DNA of 6,831 bases, taken from contig JAGNNB010000166.1 of the NCBI GenBank assembly GCA_017990865.1, positions 1 to 6,831 on the forward strand, in the 5' to 3' direction. Shown one piece after another: positions 1 through 6,333 of the stretch; position 1 is the stretch's first letter, and each line of letters begins with the position of its first letter. The translations under genes were made by a program, and so were the position numbers. A model generated the notes under the pieces. The model did no database searches. It had not been told where the DNA came from and saw only the letters and a list, made by a program, of their open reading frames with translations. Source of the DNA: Lysobacteraceae bacterium. GTDB taxonomy: Bacteria; Pseudomonadota; Gammaproteobacteria; Xanthomonadales; Xanthomonadaceae.

Positions 1-1245
1 ACCTTCCTGGGCGGCGAAGACTTCGACAAGCGCGTCATCGACTACCTCGTCGAGGAATTCCAGAAAGATCAGGGCATCGATCTGCGCAAGGACCCGCTCG
101 CGCTGCAGCGCCTGAAAGACGCCGCCGAGCGCGCGAAGATCGAGCTGTCCAGCTCGCAGCAGACCGAAGTGAATCTGCCGTACGTCACCGCCGATGCCTC
201 CGGTCCGAAGCATCTCAACATCAAACTCACCCGCGCCAAGCTCGAAGCGCTGGTCGACGAATTGATCCGCAAGTCGATCGAACCCTGCCGCACCGCGTTG
301 AACGACGCCGGCCTGCGCGCCAGCGACATCAACGAGGTCATCCTCGTCGGTGGTCAAACCCGCATGCCGAAAGTGCAGGCGGCGGTGGCCGAGTTCTTCG
401 GCAAGGAACCGCGCAAGGACGTCAACCCGGACGAAGCGGTCGCGATCGGCGCCGCGATCCAGGGCGGCGTGCTGGCCGGCGACGTGAAGGACGTGCTGTT
501 GCTCGACGTGACCCCGCTGTCGCTGGGCATCGAAGTGATGGGCGGCGAGTTCAACAAGGTGATCGAGAAGAACACCACCATCCCGACCAAGGCCACGCAG
601 ACCTATTCGACCGCCACCGACAATCAAAGCGCGGTGACGGTGCATGTGCTGCAGGGCGAACGCACGCAGGCGGTGTACAACAAGTCGCTGGCCCGGTTCG
701 ATCTGGCCGGGATCGAACCCGCGCCGCGCGGCATGCCGCAGATCGAAGTGACCTTCGACATCGACGCCAACGGCATTCTGCATGTGTCGGCGAAAGACAA
801 GAAAACCGGCAAGGAACAGAAAGTCGAGATCAAGGCCGGTTCGGGTTTGTCGGACGACGAGATCCAGCGCATGGTGCAGGACGCCGATGCGCATCGCGAG
901 GAAGACAAGAAGTTCCACGAGCTGATCCACGCCCGCAACCAGGCGGATCATATGATCCACGCCACCCGCGGCGCGATCAAAGACCATGGCGACAAGGTGC
1001 CGGGCGACGCGATCGGTCGCGCCGAAGGCGCGATCGCCGAGTTGGAGATCGCGATGAAGGGCGACGACAAAGGTCAGATCGAAGCCAAGACGCGCGGCTT
1101 GGAAGAAGCCGGCCAGTCGCTGTTCGCCGCGGCCTCCGCGGGGCAGGGCGCTCCGGGCGGCGGCGATGCGGGTCAAGCCTCGGGCCGAAGCGACGATGTG
1201 GTCGATGCGGAATTCACCGAAGTGAAAGACGACCAGAAGCCGTGA
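1..1245 (+). CDS. dnaK: Molecular chaperone DnaK (Hsp70), 5'-truncated by window edge
   Basis: This is the ATP-dependent Hsp70 chaperone of the cytoplasm, which binds exposed hydrophobic peptides and cycles with DnaJ and GrpE. The frame is open from base 1 and encodes 414 residues. The visible part begins at the GGEDFD motif of the nucleotide-binding domain (window residues 4-9), so by comparison with E. coli DnaK about 225 N-terminal residues lie outside the window. Next come the GGQTRMP phosphate/adenosine motif (117-123), the hydrophobic interdomain linker VLLLD (165-169), the beta-sandwich substrate-binding domain with NTTIPTK (191-197), and the helical lid. A Gly/Ala/Gln-rich tail ends in the conserved DDVVDAEF (398-405) and a short EVKD-type terminus. 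No key residue is missing in the visible part. The last codon and the TGA stop lie inside a heptamer repeat array. dnaJ follows 156 nt downstream on the same strand. The identification is secure; only the start is unseen. Confidence 0.98.
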   Translation, partial: TFLGGEDFDKRVIDYLVEEFQKDQGIDLRKDPLALQRLKDAAERAKIELSSSQQTEVNLPYVTADASGPKHLNIKLTRAKLEALVDELIRKSIEPCRTALNDAGLRASDINEVILVGGQTRMPKVQAAVAEFFGKEPRKDVNPDEAVAIGAAIQGGVLAGDVKDVLLLDVTPLSLGIEVMGGEFNKVIEKNTTIPTKATQTYSTATDNQSAVTVHVLQGERTQAVYNKSLARFDLAGIEPAPRGMPQIEVTFDIDANGILHVSAKDKKTGKEQKVEIKAGSGLSDDEIQRMVQDADAHREEDKKFHELIHARNQADHMIHATRGAIKDHGDKVPGDAIGRAEGAIAELEIAMKGDDKGQIEAKTRGLEEAGQSLFAAASAGQGAPGGGDAGQASGRSDDVVDAEFTEVKDDQKP

Positions 1246-1271
1246 AACGGAAACCGTGAATCGGGAATCGG
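1240..1271 (+). repeat. Heptamer repeat array, left arm, overlapping dnaK stop
   Basis: The sequence reads as consecutive 7-nt units CCGTGAA, ACGGAAA, CCGTGAA, TCGGGAA, TCGG, approximating a YCGGGAA consensus. The first unit contains the TGA stop of dnaK. Its 3' part, GAATCGGGAATCG at 1258-1270, is the exact reverse complement of 1362-1374 in the right array. I recognise this as the GGGAATC-type intergenic repeat common in Xanthomonadaceae; the family assignment is from memory. Confidence 0.7.
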
Positions 1272-1304
1272 AAGAGCCGGGCTTGACTCGGCTCTTCTGG
1301 TTTT
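1271..1304 (+). terminator. Hairpin with short T-tract between dnaK and dnaJ
   Basis: GAAGAGCCG (1271-1279) pairs perfectly with CGGCTCTTC (1289-1297). A G-T and a G-C pair extend the stem inward to 11 bp with a CTTGA loop. TGGTTTT follows. The T-tract is short and interrupted, so this may be a partial terminator that lowers dnaJ expression relative to dnaK rather than a full stop. No convincing separate dnaJ promoter is visible downstream, which favours read-through. Confidence 0.65.
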
Positions 1305-1323
1305 CGATCTCCGATCTCCGATC
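1305..1323 (+). repeat. Short CGATCTC heptamer tandem repeat
   Basis: CGATCTC occurs twice exactly in tandem (1305-1311, 1312-1318), followed by a partial CGATC. The 7-nt period matches the flanking arrays, so this is probably a degenerate part of the same repeat system that fills the dnaK-dnaJ spacer. Confidence 0.55.
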
Positions 1324-1362
1324 GCATAGTTCAAACGGCGGATTTCGATCTTCGCATTGAAC

Positions 1363-1397
1363 GATTCCCGATTCTCTATTCCCGACTCCCCATTCCC
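1363..1397 (+). repeat. Heptamer repeat array, right arm, abutting dnaJ start
   Basis: There are five uninterrupted 7-nt units: GATTCCC, GATTCTC, TATTCCC, GACTCCC, CATTCCC. The array ends four bases before the dnaJ ATG. It runs in the opposite orientation to the left array, giving a perfect 13-nt inverted repeat (1258-1270 with 1362-1374). Being pyrimidine-rich, it leaves no Shine-Dalgarno sequence in front of dnaJ. Confidence 0.75.
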
Positions 1398-1401
1398 GCA
1401 C

Positions 1402-2529
1402 ATGAGCAAACGCGACTATTACGAAGTGCTGGGCGTGGCCCGCAACGCCAGCGACGACGACTTGAAGAAGGCGTATCGACGCTTGGCGATGAAGCACCAT
1501 CCGGACCGCAATCCGGACGACGCCAGCGCCGAAGCCACGTTCAAGGAAGTCAAAGAGGCTTACGAAACGCTCACCGACGGGCAGAAACGCCGGGCGTACG
1601 ACGCGCATGGCCATGCCGCGTTCGAACACGGAACGGGTGCGGGCGGCGGCGCTTACGGCGGCGCCGACATCAACGACATCTTCGGCGATATTTTCGGCAA
1701 CATTTTCGGCGGTGGCGGCGGCAACCGCGCGCCGCGTCGCGGCGCGGACATCGGTTACATCGTCGAACTCGATTTGGAGGACGCCGTCGCCGGTGTCGAC
1801 AAGCGCATCGAAGTGCCGACGGTAGCGGCGTGCAAACCCTGCAACGGCAGCGGTTCGGAGGACGGCAAGGTCGAGACATGCTCGACATGCCAGGGCCGAG
1901 GTCAAGTGCGCTTCCAACGCGGCATCTTTTCGATGCAGCAGCCATGCCCGCACTGCGGTGGCACCGGCAAGCGCATCGTGACGCCTTGCAAGCAGTGCAA
2001 AGGCGCCGGTCGCGTCGAAGAGGAAAAAGTCCTGTCGGTGAAGATTCCGGCGGGCGTCGACAACGGCGATCGCATTCGGCTTTCGGGCGAGGGCGAAGCC
2101 GGTCCCGCGGGCGCACCCGCGGGCGATCTGTACGTCGAAATTCGCGTGCGCGAGCACGATATTTTCCAACGCGAGGGCGACGATCTGCACTGCGAAGTGC
2201 CGATCCGTTTCTCGCAGGCCGCGCTCGGCGATACCGCGCGCGTACCGACGCTCGGCGGCGAAGCCGAAATCCGCATCCCGCCGGAAACGCAGACCGGAAA
2301 AGTCTTCCGTTTGCGCGAGAAAGGCGTGAAGTCCGTGCGCAGTCGCGGGCCGGGCGATCTGTACTGTCGCGTGGTCGTCGAAACCCCGGTGAATTTGACC
2401 GCGAAACAGCGCGAGTTGCTGGAGCAATTCGAACAGACCTTCACCGGCGAGAACGCGCGTCGGCATTCGCCGCGTTCCAGCACGTTCATCGACGGTGTGA
2501 AGAGTTTTTGGGAGCGGATGACCTCCTGA
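1402..2529 (+). CDS. dnaJ: Chaperone DnaJ (Hsp40), complete
   Basis: This is the Hsp40 co-chaperone that delivers unfolded clients to DnaK and stimulates its ATPase. It has 375 residues, essentially the E. coli length (376). The N-terminal J domain begins [11 protein letters not shown] and carries the essential HPD at residues 33-35. A Gly/Phe-rich linker with [13 protein letters not shown] repeats spans roughly 77-108. The zinc-binding domain has all four CxxCxGxG repeats (cysteine pairs 144/147, 160/163, 182/185, 196/199), followed by the two-lobed client-binding and dimerisation region. I chose the ATG at 1402 because translation from it matches the family N-terminus exactly. The frame stays open upstream to a TTG at 1357, but those 15 codons only translate the repeat array. 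No Shine-Dalgarno precedes either start. All functional motifs are intact. Confidence 0.97.
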   Translation: MSKRDYYEVLGVARNASDDDLKKAYRRLAMKHHPDRNPDDASAEATFKEVKEAYETLTDGQKRRAYDAHGHAAFEHGTGAGGGAYGGADINDIFGDIFGNIFGGGGGNRAPRRGADIGYIVELDLEDAVAGVDKRIEVPTVAACKPCNGSGSEDGKVETCSTCQGRGQVRFQRGIFSMQQPCPHCGGTGKRIVTPCKQCKGAGRVEEEKVLSVKIPAGVDNGDRIRLSGEGEAGPAGAPAGDLYVEIRVREHDIFQREGDDLHCEVPIRFSQAALGDTARVPTLGGEAEIRIPPETQTGKVFRLREKGVKSVRSRGPGDLYCRVVVETPVNLTAKQRELLEQFEQTFTGENARRHSPRSSTFIDGVKSFWERMTS

Positions 2530-2530
2530 T

Positions 2531-2565
2531 CGCGAGGCCCGACGACCGTTTCGGGCCGGCTCGCG
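2531..2565 (+). terminator. GC-rich hairpin just after dnaJ
   Basis: CGCGAG (2531-2536) and GCCCGA (2537-2542) pair with TCGGGC (2551-2556) and CTCGCG (2560-2565). This gives 12 bp with a 3-nt bulge and an 8-nt loop, starting two bases after the dnaJ stop. No T-tract follows, so it is either a weak or factor-dependent terminator, or an mRNA 3'-end stabilising hairpin. Confidence 0.45.
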
Positions 2566-2643
2566 ACGTCCTCGCGACATCGATAGCGTCCCGCATCGGC
2601 GTGCGCTACGGATCGTGCGGCGATGCGCCGGCCGCGCTGTGAT

Positions 2644-2672
2644 TTGACAAGCGCGCGGATCGGGCGGAGGCT
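2644..2672 (+). promoter_or_regulatory. Candidate promoter (TTGACA box) for first protease
   Basis: A perfect TTGACA lies at 2644-2649 within ATTTGACA, the same octamer found upstream of the second protease. At a 17-nt spacing the -10 position (2667-2672) is GC-rich and matches TATAAT poorly. This is therefore either a weak, activator-dependent promoter or a chance -35 match. If used, the palindrome at 2684-2698 would lie at or just after the transcription start. Confidence 0.35.
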
Positions 2673-2683
2673 TTTCGGCGGAC

Positions 2684-2698
2684 GGCGCATGGTGCGCC
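2684..2698 (+). promoter_or_regulatory. Palindrome copy 1, GGCGCATGGTGCGCC, upstream of first protease
   Basis: The arms GGCGCA and TGCGCC are perfect inverted repeats around TGG. One further C-G pair (2683/2699) extends the stem to 7 bp. The 15-mer recurs unchanged at 4592-4606 and 6797-6811. It ends 109 nt before the protease ATG. Whether it acts as an operator, an RNA hairpin or a REP-like element cannot be told from one window. Confidence 0.6.
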
Positions 2699-2702
2699 GC
2701 CT

Positions 2703-2771
2703 CGCGCGCCCTTCGGCGCGCGATCGCCCATCGAACGGGCGGCGATTCTCGGCATCCCCGGTCGCGACCGG
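2703..2771 (+). other. Structured GC-rich leader of first protease
   Basis: An 8-bp hairpin, CGCGCGCC (2703-2710) with GGCGCGCG (2715-2722) and loop CTTC, is followed by an ATCGCC/GGCGAT pair (2723-2728 with 2741-2746) and a perfect 14-nt palindrome CCGGTCGCGACCGG (2758-2771). The last overlaps the first of two ribosome-binding sites. With the palindrome at 2684-2698 the leader could fold extensively, but no known riboswitch class is recognised. Confidence 0.4.
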
Positions 2772-2802
2772 AGGATTAGGATGCCGCCCGGGATCAAGGA
2801 GG
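2770..2802 (+). promoter_or_regulatory. Two tandem ribosome-binding sites before first protease
   Basis: GGAGGA (2770-2775) sits 5 nt before an in-frame ATG at 2781, and AAGGAGG (2796-2802) sits 5 nt before the ATG at 2808. The second is the stronger Shine-Dalgarno. The protein from 2808 also starts MSFRPR, matching MSFRTR of the downstream paralogue, so 2808 is the preferred start. The upstream ATG would add only nine residues (MPPGIKEVP). Confidence 0.7.
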
Positions 2803-2807
2803 TTCCC

Positions 2808-4232
2808 ATGTCGTTTCGTCCTCGCTACGCCCGCCTTTCCCGCGCGCCACGGTTGGCGCTCGCATCCGCGCTCGCCGCCGCGATGCTCGCCGGCCCGGCA
2901 TTCGCCGCCGGGCGCGTGCATATCGATTCCAGCAGCCAGTACGACCCCGCGGATGGCTTCATCGTCGGTTATCGCAACGTCCGTGCGTCGCAGATCGATC
3001 CCGCATCCAAACAACGCACGCTCGACACCGCCGCGATCGCCGAATTCGGCGCCGCGACGGCGCCCAGGCTGCAACGCCAGCGCACGCTCGGCACCGGCGG
3101 CGAATTGATCGCCATTGACGGACGCCTCAGTCGTGCCGACGCCGAACGTTTGATGCGCAAGATCGCGCTCGATCCCAACGTCGAATACGTCGAGCCGAAT
3201 ATCCGTCTGCGCGCGGATTTCACGCCGAACGACACCTACTTCTACCTGCAGACCAATCTCAGCAGCGTCGGCGAGAACACCTACGCCACGCAGGCGTGGG
3301 ATACCGGTTATCGCGGCCAGGGCAAGATCATCGCGGTCATCGATACCGGGCGCACGAATCATCCGGACCTCAACGCCAATTTCGTCGCCGGTGGTTACGA
3401 CTTCGTCAGCAACGCGTTCATGGCGAACGATGGCGGCGGGCGCGATGCCGATCCGTCCGATCCCGGCGATTGGGAGATCGCGGGGCAGTGTTACGTCGGG
3501 TCGCCGGCGCGCAGTTCGAGTTGGCACGGAACGCATGTCGCCGGCATCGCGGCGGCGGTCACCAACAACGCCTCGGGCGTCGCCGGCATGGCGCATCTGG
3601 CGCGCATTTTGCCGGTGCGCGCGCTCGGTCGCTGCGGGGGCACGCTGGCGGACATCGCCGATGCGGTGACGTGGGCGTCCGGCGGTACGGTCGTCGGCGT
3701 GCCCGGCGTCGGTGCGAATCGCGCGAACGTCATCAACATGAGTCTCGGCGGGCAGGGCGTCTGCGGCGCGACGATGCAGAACGCGATCAACGGTGCGGTC
3801 GGGCGCGGTGTGCCGGTGGTGGTCGCCGCGGGCAACAGTAACGCCGATGCCTCCGGTTTCACGCCGGCCAGTTGCGCCAACACGATAGTGGTGGCGACTC
3901 ACCGACATACCGGCAGTTTCTACGGCGAAAAGGAACCGTTCTCGAACTACGGTTCGGTGGTGGATCTGTCCGCGCCCGGCTTCAACATCGCGTCGACGTG
4001 GAATGCGGGCGCCACCGTGCCCGGCGCGGCGACTTACGCCTACATGAGCGGCACCTCGATGTCGGCGCCGCATGTGGCGGGTGTCGTCGCGATGATGATG
4101 TCCAAGCCCACCGCGGACTGCCTGCCCGCGGCCTGCGAGACGACGTTGAGATCGACCGCCGATTTCTTCATGGGTCCGGTGCAGTACTGGATCGGCGTCG
4201 GGCGGCTCAACGCGCGCAGAGCGCTCAACTGA
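2808..4232 (+). CDS. Secreted subtilisin-like serine protease (peptidase family S8A), paralogue 1
   Basis: This is a 474-residue preproprotease predicted to hydrolyse proteins outside the cytoplasm. Residues 1-33 form a signal peptide: Arg-rich start, Ala/Leu core, AFA|A cleavage site. Residues about 50-130 (DGFIVGYR to VEYVEPN) look like an inhibitor I9-type propeptide. The catalytic domain has Asp179 in VIDTG, His240 in WHGTHVAG, oxyanion Asn343 in AAGNSN, and Ser417 in SGTSMSAPHVAG, so the triad is complete. There are six cysteines: 228, 276, 319, 356, 438, 443. The first four are shared with the second protease and fit two conserved disulfides; the last two are only five residues apart. 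Oddities are a divergent, five-residue-longer loop at 364-378 and loss of the usual VGAT after the oxyanion strand. There is no C-terminal P or other accessory domain. The substrate is unknown. The upstream neighbour dnaJ appears unrelated in function. Confidence 0.93.
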   Translation: MSFRPRYARLSRAPRLALASALAAAMLAGPAFAAGRVHIDSSSQYDPADGFIVGYRNVRASQIDPASKQRTLDTAAIAEFGAATAPRLQRQRTLGTGGELIAIDGRLSRADAERLMRKIALDPNVEYVEPNIRLRADFTPNDTYFYLQTNLSSVGENTYATQAWDTGYRGQGKIIAVIDTGRTNHPDLNANFVAGGYDFVSNAFMANDGGGRDADPSDPGDWEIAGQCYVGSPARSSSWHGTHVAGIAAAVTNNASGVAGMAHLARILPVRALGRCGGTLADIADAVTWASGGTVVGVPGVGANRANVINMSLGGQGVCGATMQNAINGAVGRGVPVVVAAGNSNADASGFTPASCANTIVVATHRHTGSFYGEKEPFSNYGSVVDLSAPGFNIASTWNAGATVPGAATYAYMSGTSMSAPHVAGVVAMMMSKPTADCLPAACETTLRSTADFFMGPVQYWIGVGRLNARRALN

Positions 4233-4265
4233 CGCTGTCGCGAAAGCGCGTATCCAGCGCGTTCC

Positions 4266-4299
4266 CGAACCTTGGCTTCGGCCAGGGTTCGTGTTTTTT
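4266..4299 (+). terminator. Rho-independent terminator of first protease
   Basis: CGAACCTTGGC (4266-4276) pairs with GCCAGGGTTCG (4281-4291) over 11 bp, with one T-G wobble, closed by a TTCG tetraloop and followed by TGTTTTTT (4292-4299). It lies 33 nt after the stop codon. This is a classic strong intrinsic terminator, so the second protease needs its own promoter. Confidence 0.92.
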
Positions 4300-4339
4300 C
4301 GGCGCGATCGCGACGCAGCGATGGATCTCCGCATTCGAT

Positions 4340-4365
4340 CGTCTTCGGCAGGCTGCCGAAAGACG
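4340..4365 (+). other. Intergenic hairpin without T-tract
   Basis: CGTCTT (4340-4345) and CGGCA (4346-4350) pair with TGCCG (4354-4358) and AAGACG (4360-4365). This is an 11-bp stem with a single bulged A and a 3-nt loop. It lies in the 544-nt gap between the proteases, where I see no credible gene. Purine-rich sequence follows, so it is not an ordinary terminator. Confidence 0.4.
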
Positions 4366-4390
4366 GTGAGGTGGTGACCTGTCGTCGCAA

Positions 4391-4420
4391 TTGTTCAATT
4401 TTTGTTTGTTCAATTTTCGT
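4391..4420 (+). repeat. AT-rich 15-nt tandem duplication
   Basis: Two adjacent 15-mers, TTGTTCAATTTTTGT and TTGTTCAATTTTCGT, differ at one base. They continue into TTTTTCATGA. This is the most AT-rich stretch of an otherwise strongly GC-rich window and lies about 135 nt upstream of the TTGACA box of the second protease. It could be an UP-like or nucleoid-protein/operator site; the function is unknown. Confidence 0.55.
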
Positions 4421-4553
4421 TTTTTCATGATGCGCTTTGCAGAAGCGCGTCGCAGCGATCGAGACGCATCGAGGTTCGCGTATGAAAATCGCGTGACGTG
4501 CGCTGTCGCGTGGATGCGTTGCGACGAACGGCGAAAAAATATCGCCTATTCAT

Positions 4554-4583
4554 TTGACAGCATCGATCAATGCTCCGCATCAT
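4554..4583 (+). promoter_or_regulatory. Candidate promoter for second protease
   Basis: A perfect TTGACA at 4554-4559, again within ATTTGACA, is followed after 18 nt by CATCAT (4578-4583), a 4/6 match to TATAAT; CATAAG at 4581-4586 is an alternative. The AT-rich sequence just upstream and the strong terminator behind the first protease both support a promoter here. It would place the palindrome at 4592-4606 around the start of the transcript and leave a leader of roughly 250 nt. Confidence 0.5.
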
Positions 4584-4591
4584 AAGCATGG

Positions 4592-4606
4592 GGCGCATGG
4601 TGCGCC
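4592..4606 (+). promoter_or_regulatory. Palindrome copy 2, GGCGCATGGTGCGCC, upstream of second protease
   Basis: This is identical to the copies at 2684-2698 and 6797-6811. Flanking bases extend the stem by a G-T, a G-C and a T-A pair to 9 bp (4589-4597 with 4601-4609, loop TGG). GCATCA (4577-4582) and TGATGC (4612-4617) form a further outer inverted repeat. TCACGTGA directly follows the core. It ends 237 nt before the second protease ATG. Confidence 0.6.
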
Positions 4607-4832
4607 TCACGTGATGCTCGGCCCAAGTCAAAGGAATGCTATCGGCCGCGATCGTGATTCGTGCCGCATGCGCACCGAAATTACGATTTCGTTCAACGAG
4701 TCGGCGAGTCGACATTTGCAGTACGACTCCGCACCTCGATTCCATCGGCTCCATCGGCGATTCCGCGATCCACGGTTCCAGCCGTCTTTCGACGCAGGGA
4801 TGAGCGCACGCACCGAAACCGCATTGAAATAT

Positions 4833-4836
4833 GGAG
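4833..4836 (+). promoter_or_regulatory. Ribosome-binding site of second protease
   Basis: GGAG at 4833-4836 lies 7 nt before the ATG at 4844. It fixes the start there rather than at upstream in-frame ATGs such as 4661, whose translation gives a non-signal-like extension of 61 residues. Confidence 0.75.
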
Positions 4837-4843
4837 ATTTCAG

Positions 4844-6265
4844 ATGTCCTTTCGCACCCGTAATACCCGTCTCGCGGCGCTGACCGTCGCTGTCGTCGCC
4901 GTTGTCGGCTCGTCCTCGGCGTTCGCCGGCGATCTGGTGAACCTCGGCGCCCTGTCGTCCAACCCGCCGGTCGACGGTTTCATCGTCACCTACAAAGATG
5001 GCAGCGCCAGCAAGAACAACAAAGCCGCCATCCAGCGTTCGTTGGACGGCATCTCGGCCAACGCCTTCGGCCGCGCCAAAACCACCACTCTGCGTCATGA
5101 GCGCACCCTCGGCGTCGGCGCCGACCTCGTGGTCGCCAATCGTGCGTTCGATCGCGTCGAAGCCGAACAACTGATGCGTCAGCTCGCCGCCCACCCGGAT
5201 GTGGCTTCGGTCGAACCGAACTTCATGTTGCAACCGACGCTGACCCCGAACGACACGTTCTTCAGTCTGCAGTACGGCTTCCAGAGCGGCGTCGGCGGCA
5301 GCAACGCCGATCAAGCCTGGAATCTCGGCTTCCTCGGTCTCGGCAAGATCGTTGCGGTGATCGATACCGGTTATCGCCCGCACATCGATCTCAACGCCAA
5401 CATCATCAACGGCTACGACTTCATCACCAATGTCGCCACGGCGAACGACGGTAACGGTCGCGATGCCAGCGCGCTGGATCCGGGCGACTGGACGGTGGCC
5501 AACCAGTGCGCGCCGGGCTGGGTCGCTCGCAATTCGAGCTGGCACGGCACGCACGTGGCGGGCACGGTGGCGGCGGTGACCAATAACGCTACGGGCGTGG
5601 CCGGTATGGCCTACAAGTCCAAAGTGTTGGCGGTCCGCGCGCTCGGCCGTTGCGGCGGTACGCTCGCCGACATCGCCGATGCGGTGACCTGGGCGTCTGG
5701 CGGCGCGGTGGCCGGCGTTCCGGCCGTGGGCGCGAACAAGGCGCACGTGATCAACATGAGCCTTGGCGGCGGCGGTGCCTGCGCCGGTTCGGTGATGCAG
5801 ACGGCGATCACCGGTGCGCTGGGTCGCCGTACCACCGTGGTGGTGGCGGCAGGCAACAACAACGCCAACGTCGCGGGCTTCACTCCGGCCAGTTGCACCG
5901 GCGCGGGCCTGATCGTGGTCGGCGCGACCGACGCGGCGGCGAAGAAAGCCAGCTTCTCGAACTTCGGCGCGGGCGTGGACGTGTCGGCGCCGGGCGTGAG
6001 CATCGCTTCGACGTTGAACGCTGGCACCACTGTGCCGGGTGCCGACAACTATGTGTACTACAGCGGTACGTCGATGTCGTCGCCGCACGTGGCCGGTTTG
6101 GCCGCGATGATGCAGTCGAAGCCTGCCGCCGATTGCACACCGGCGCAGATCGAAACGCTGATCAAGACCTGGATCAAACCGTTCGGCATTCCGGCACCGC
6201 CGCCGGGTACGATGGGCACCGGCATCATCAATGCGTTCACGGCCGTGCAGAACGCGCCCTGCTGA
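4844..6265 (+). CDS. Secreted subtilisin-like serine protease (peptidase family S8A), paralogue 2
   Basis: This is a 473-residue preproprotease predicted to act extracellularly. It has a signal peptide (residues 1-28, cleavage SAFA|GD), a propeptide of the I9 type (about 44-126, DGFIVTY to VEPN), and a catalytic domain with Asp174 in VIDTG, His234 in WHGTHVAG, oxyanion Asn338 in AAGNNN and Ser410 in SGTSMSSPHVAG. Cysteines are at 222, 270, 313, 351, 431 and 473, the last being the C-terminal residue. By eye well over half of the catalytic domain is identical to the upstream protease; residues 264-287 match its residues 270-293 without change. The two genes therefore arose by duplication, long enough ago for synonymous and loop differences to build up. 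Unlike paralogue 1 it keeps the standard VGATD segment. No C-terminal accessory domain is present. The substrate is unknown. Confidence 0.94.
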   Translation: MSFRTRNTRLAALTVAVVAVVGSSSAFAGDLVNLGALSSNPPVDGFIVTYKDGSASKNNKAAIQRSLDGISANAFGRAKTTTLRHERTLGVGADLVVANRAFDRVEAEQLMRQLAAHPDVASVEPNFMLQPTLTPNDTFFSLQYGFQSGVGGSNADQAWNLGFLGLGKIVAVIDTGYRPHIDLNANIINGYDFITNVATANDGNGRDASALDPGDWTVANQCAPGWVARNSSWHGTHVAGTVAAVTNNATGVAGMAYKSKVLAVRALGRCGGTLADIADAVTWASGGAVAGVPAVGANKAHVINMSLGGGGACAGSVMQTAITGALGRRTTVVVAAGNNNANVAGFTPASCTGAGLIVVGATDAAAKKASFSNFGAGVDVSAPGVSIASTLNAGTTVPGADNYVYYSGTSMSSPHVAGLAAMMQSKPAADCTPAQIETLIKTWIKPFGIPAPPPGTMGTGIINAFTAVQNAPC

Positions 6266-6303
6266 TCGTTCATATGCGTTCACGCGCAATCCAAGTGGTT
6301 CAG

Positions 6304-6333
6304 GAACCCCGGCTTCGGCCGGGGTTCTTCGTT
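6304..6333 (+). terminator. Rho-independent terminator of second protease
   Basis: GAACCCCGGC (6304-6313) pairs perfectly with GCCGGGGTTC (6318-6327), closed by a TTCG tetraloop, with a T-rich tail TTCTTCGTTC. It lies 38 nt after the stop codon. The arms and loop resemble the terminator of the first protease, as expected if the 3' flank was duplicated with the gene. Confidence 0.88.

Noticed and set aside
1363..1397. Repeat array as a CRISPR
   Set aside because: Units are seven bases long with no spacers; this is a simple tandem array.
1902..4334. Very long minus-strand open frame (810 codons) across dnaJ and the first protease
   Set aside because: It is antisense to two clear genes, is rich in Arg/Gly/Ala/His as expected for the complement of high-GC codons, and has no recognisable domain.
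4432..4448. GCGCTT/AAGCGC hairpin next to a T-run as a terminator
   Set aside because: The T-run lies before the hairpin on the + strand, and on the - strand the hairpin is followed by A-rich sequence, so neither strand has terminator layout.
4597..4614. Mini leader peptide MVRLT starting at the ATG inside palindrome copy 2
   Set aside because: There is no proper Shine-Dalgarno spacing, and the reading frames after the same ATG in copies 1 and 3 are long and unrelated, so no leader peptide is conserved.
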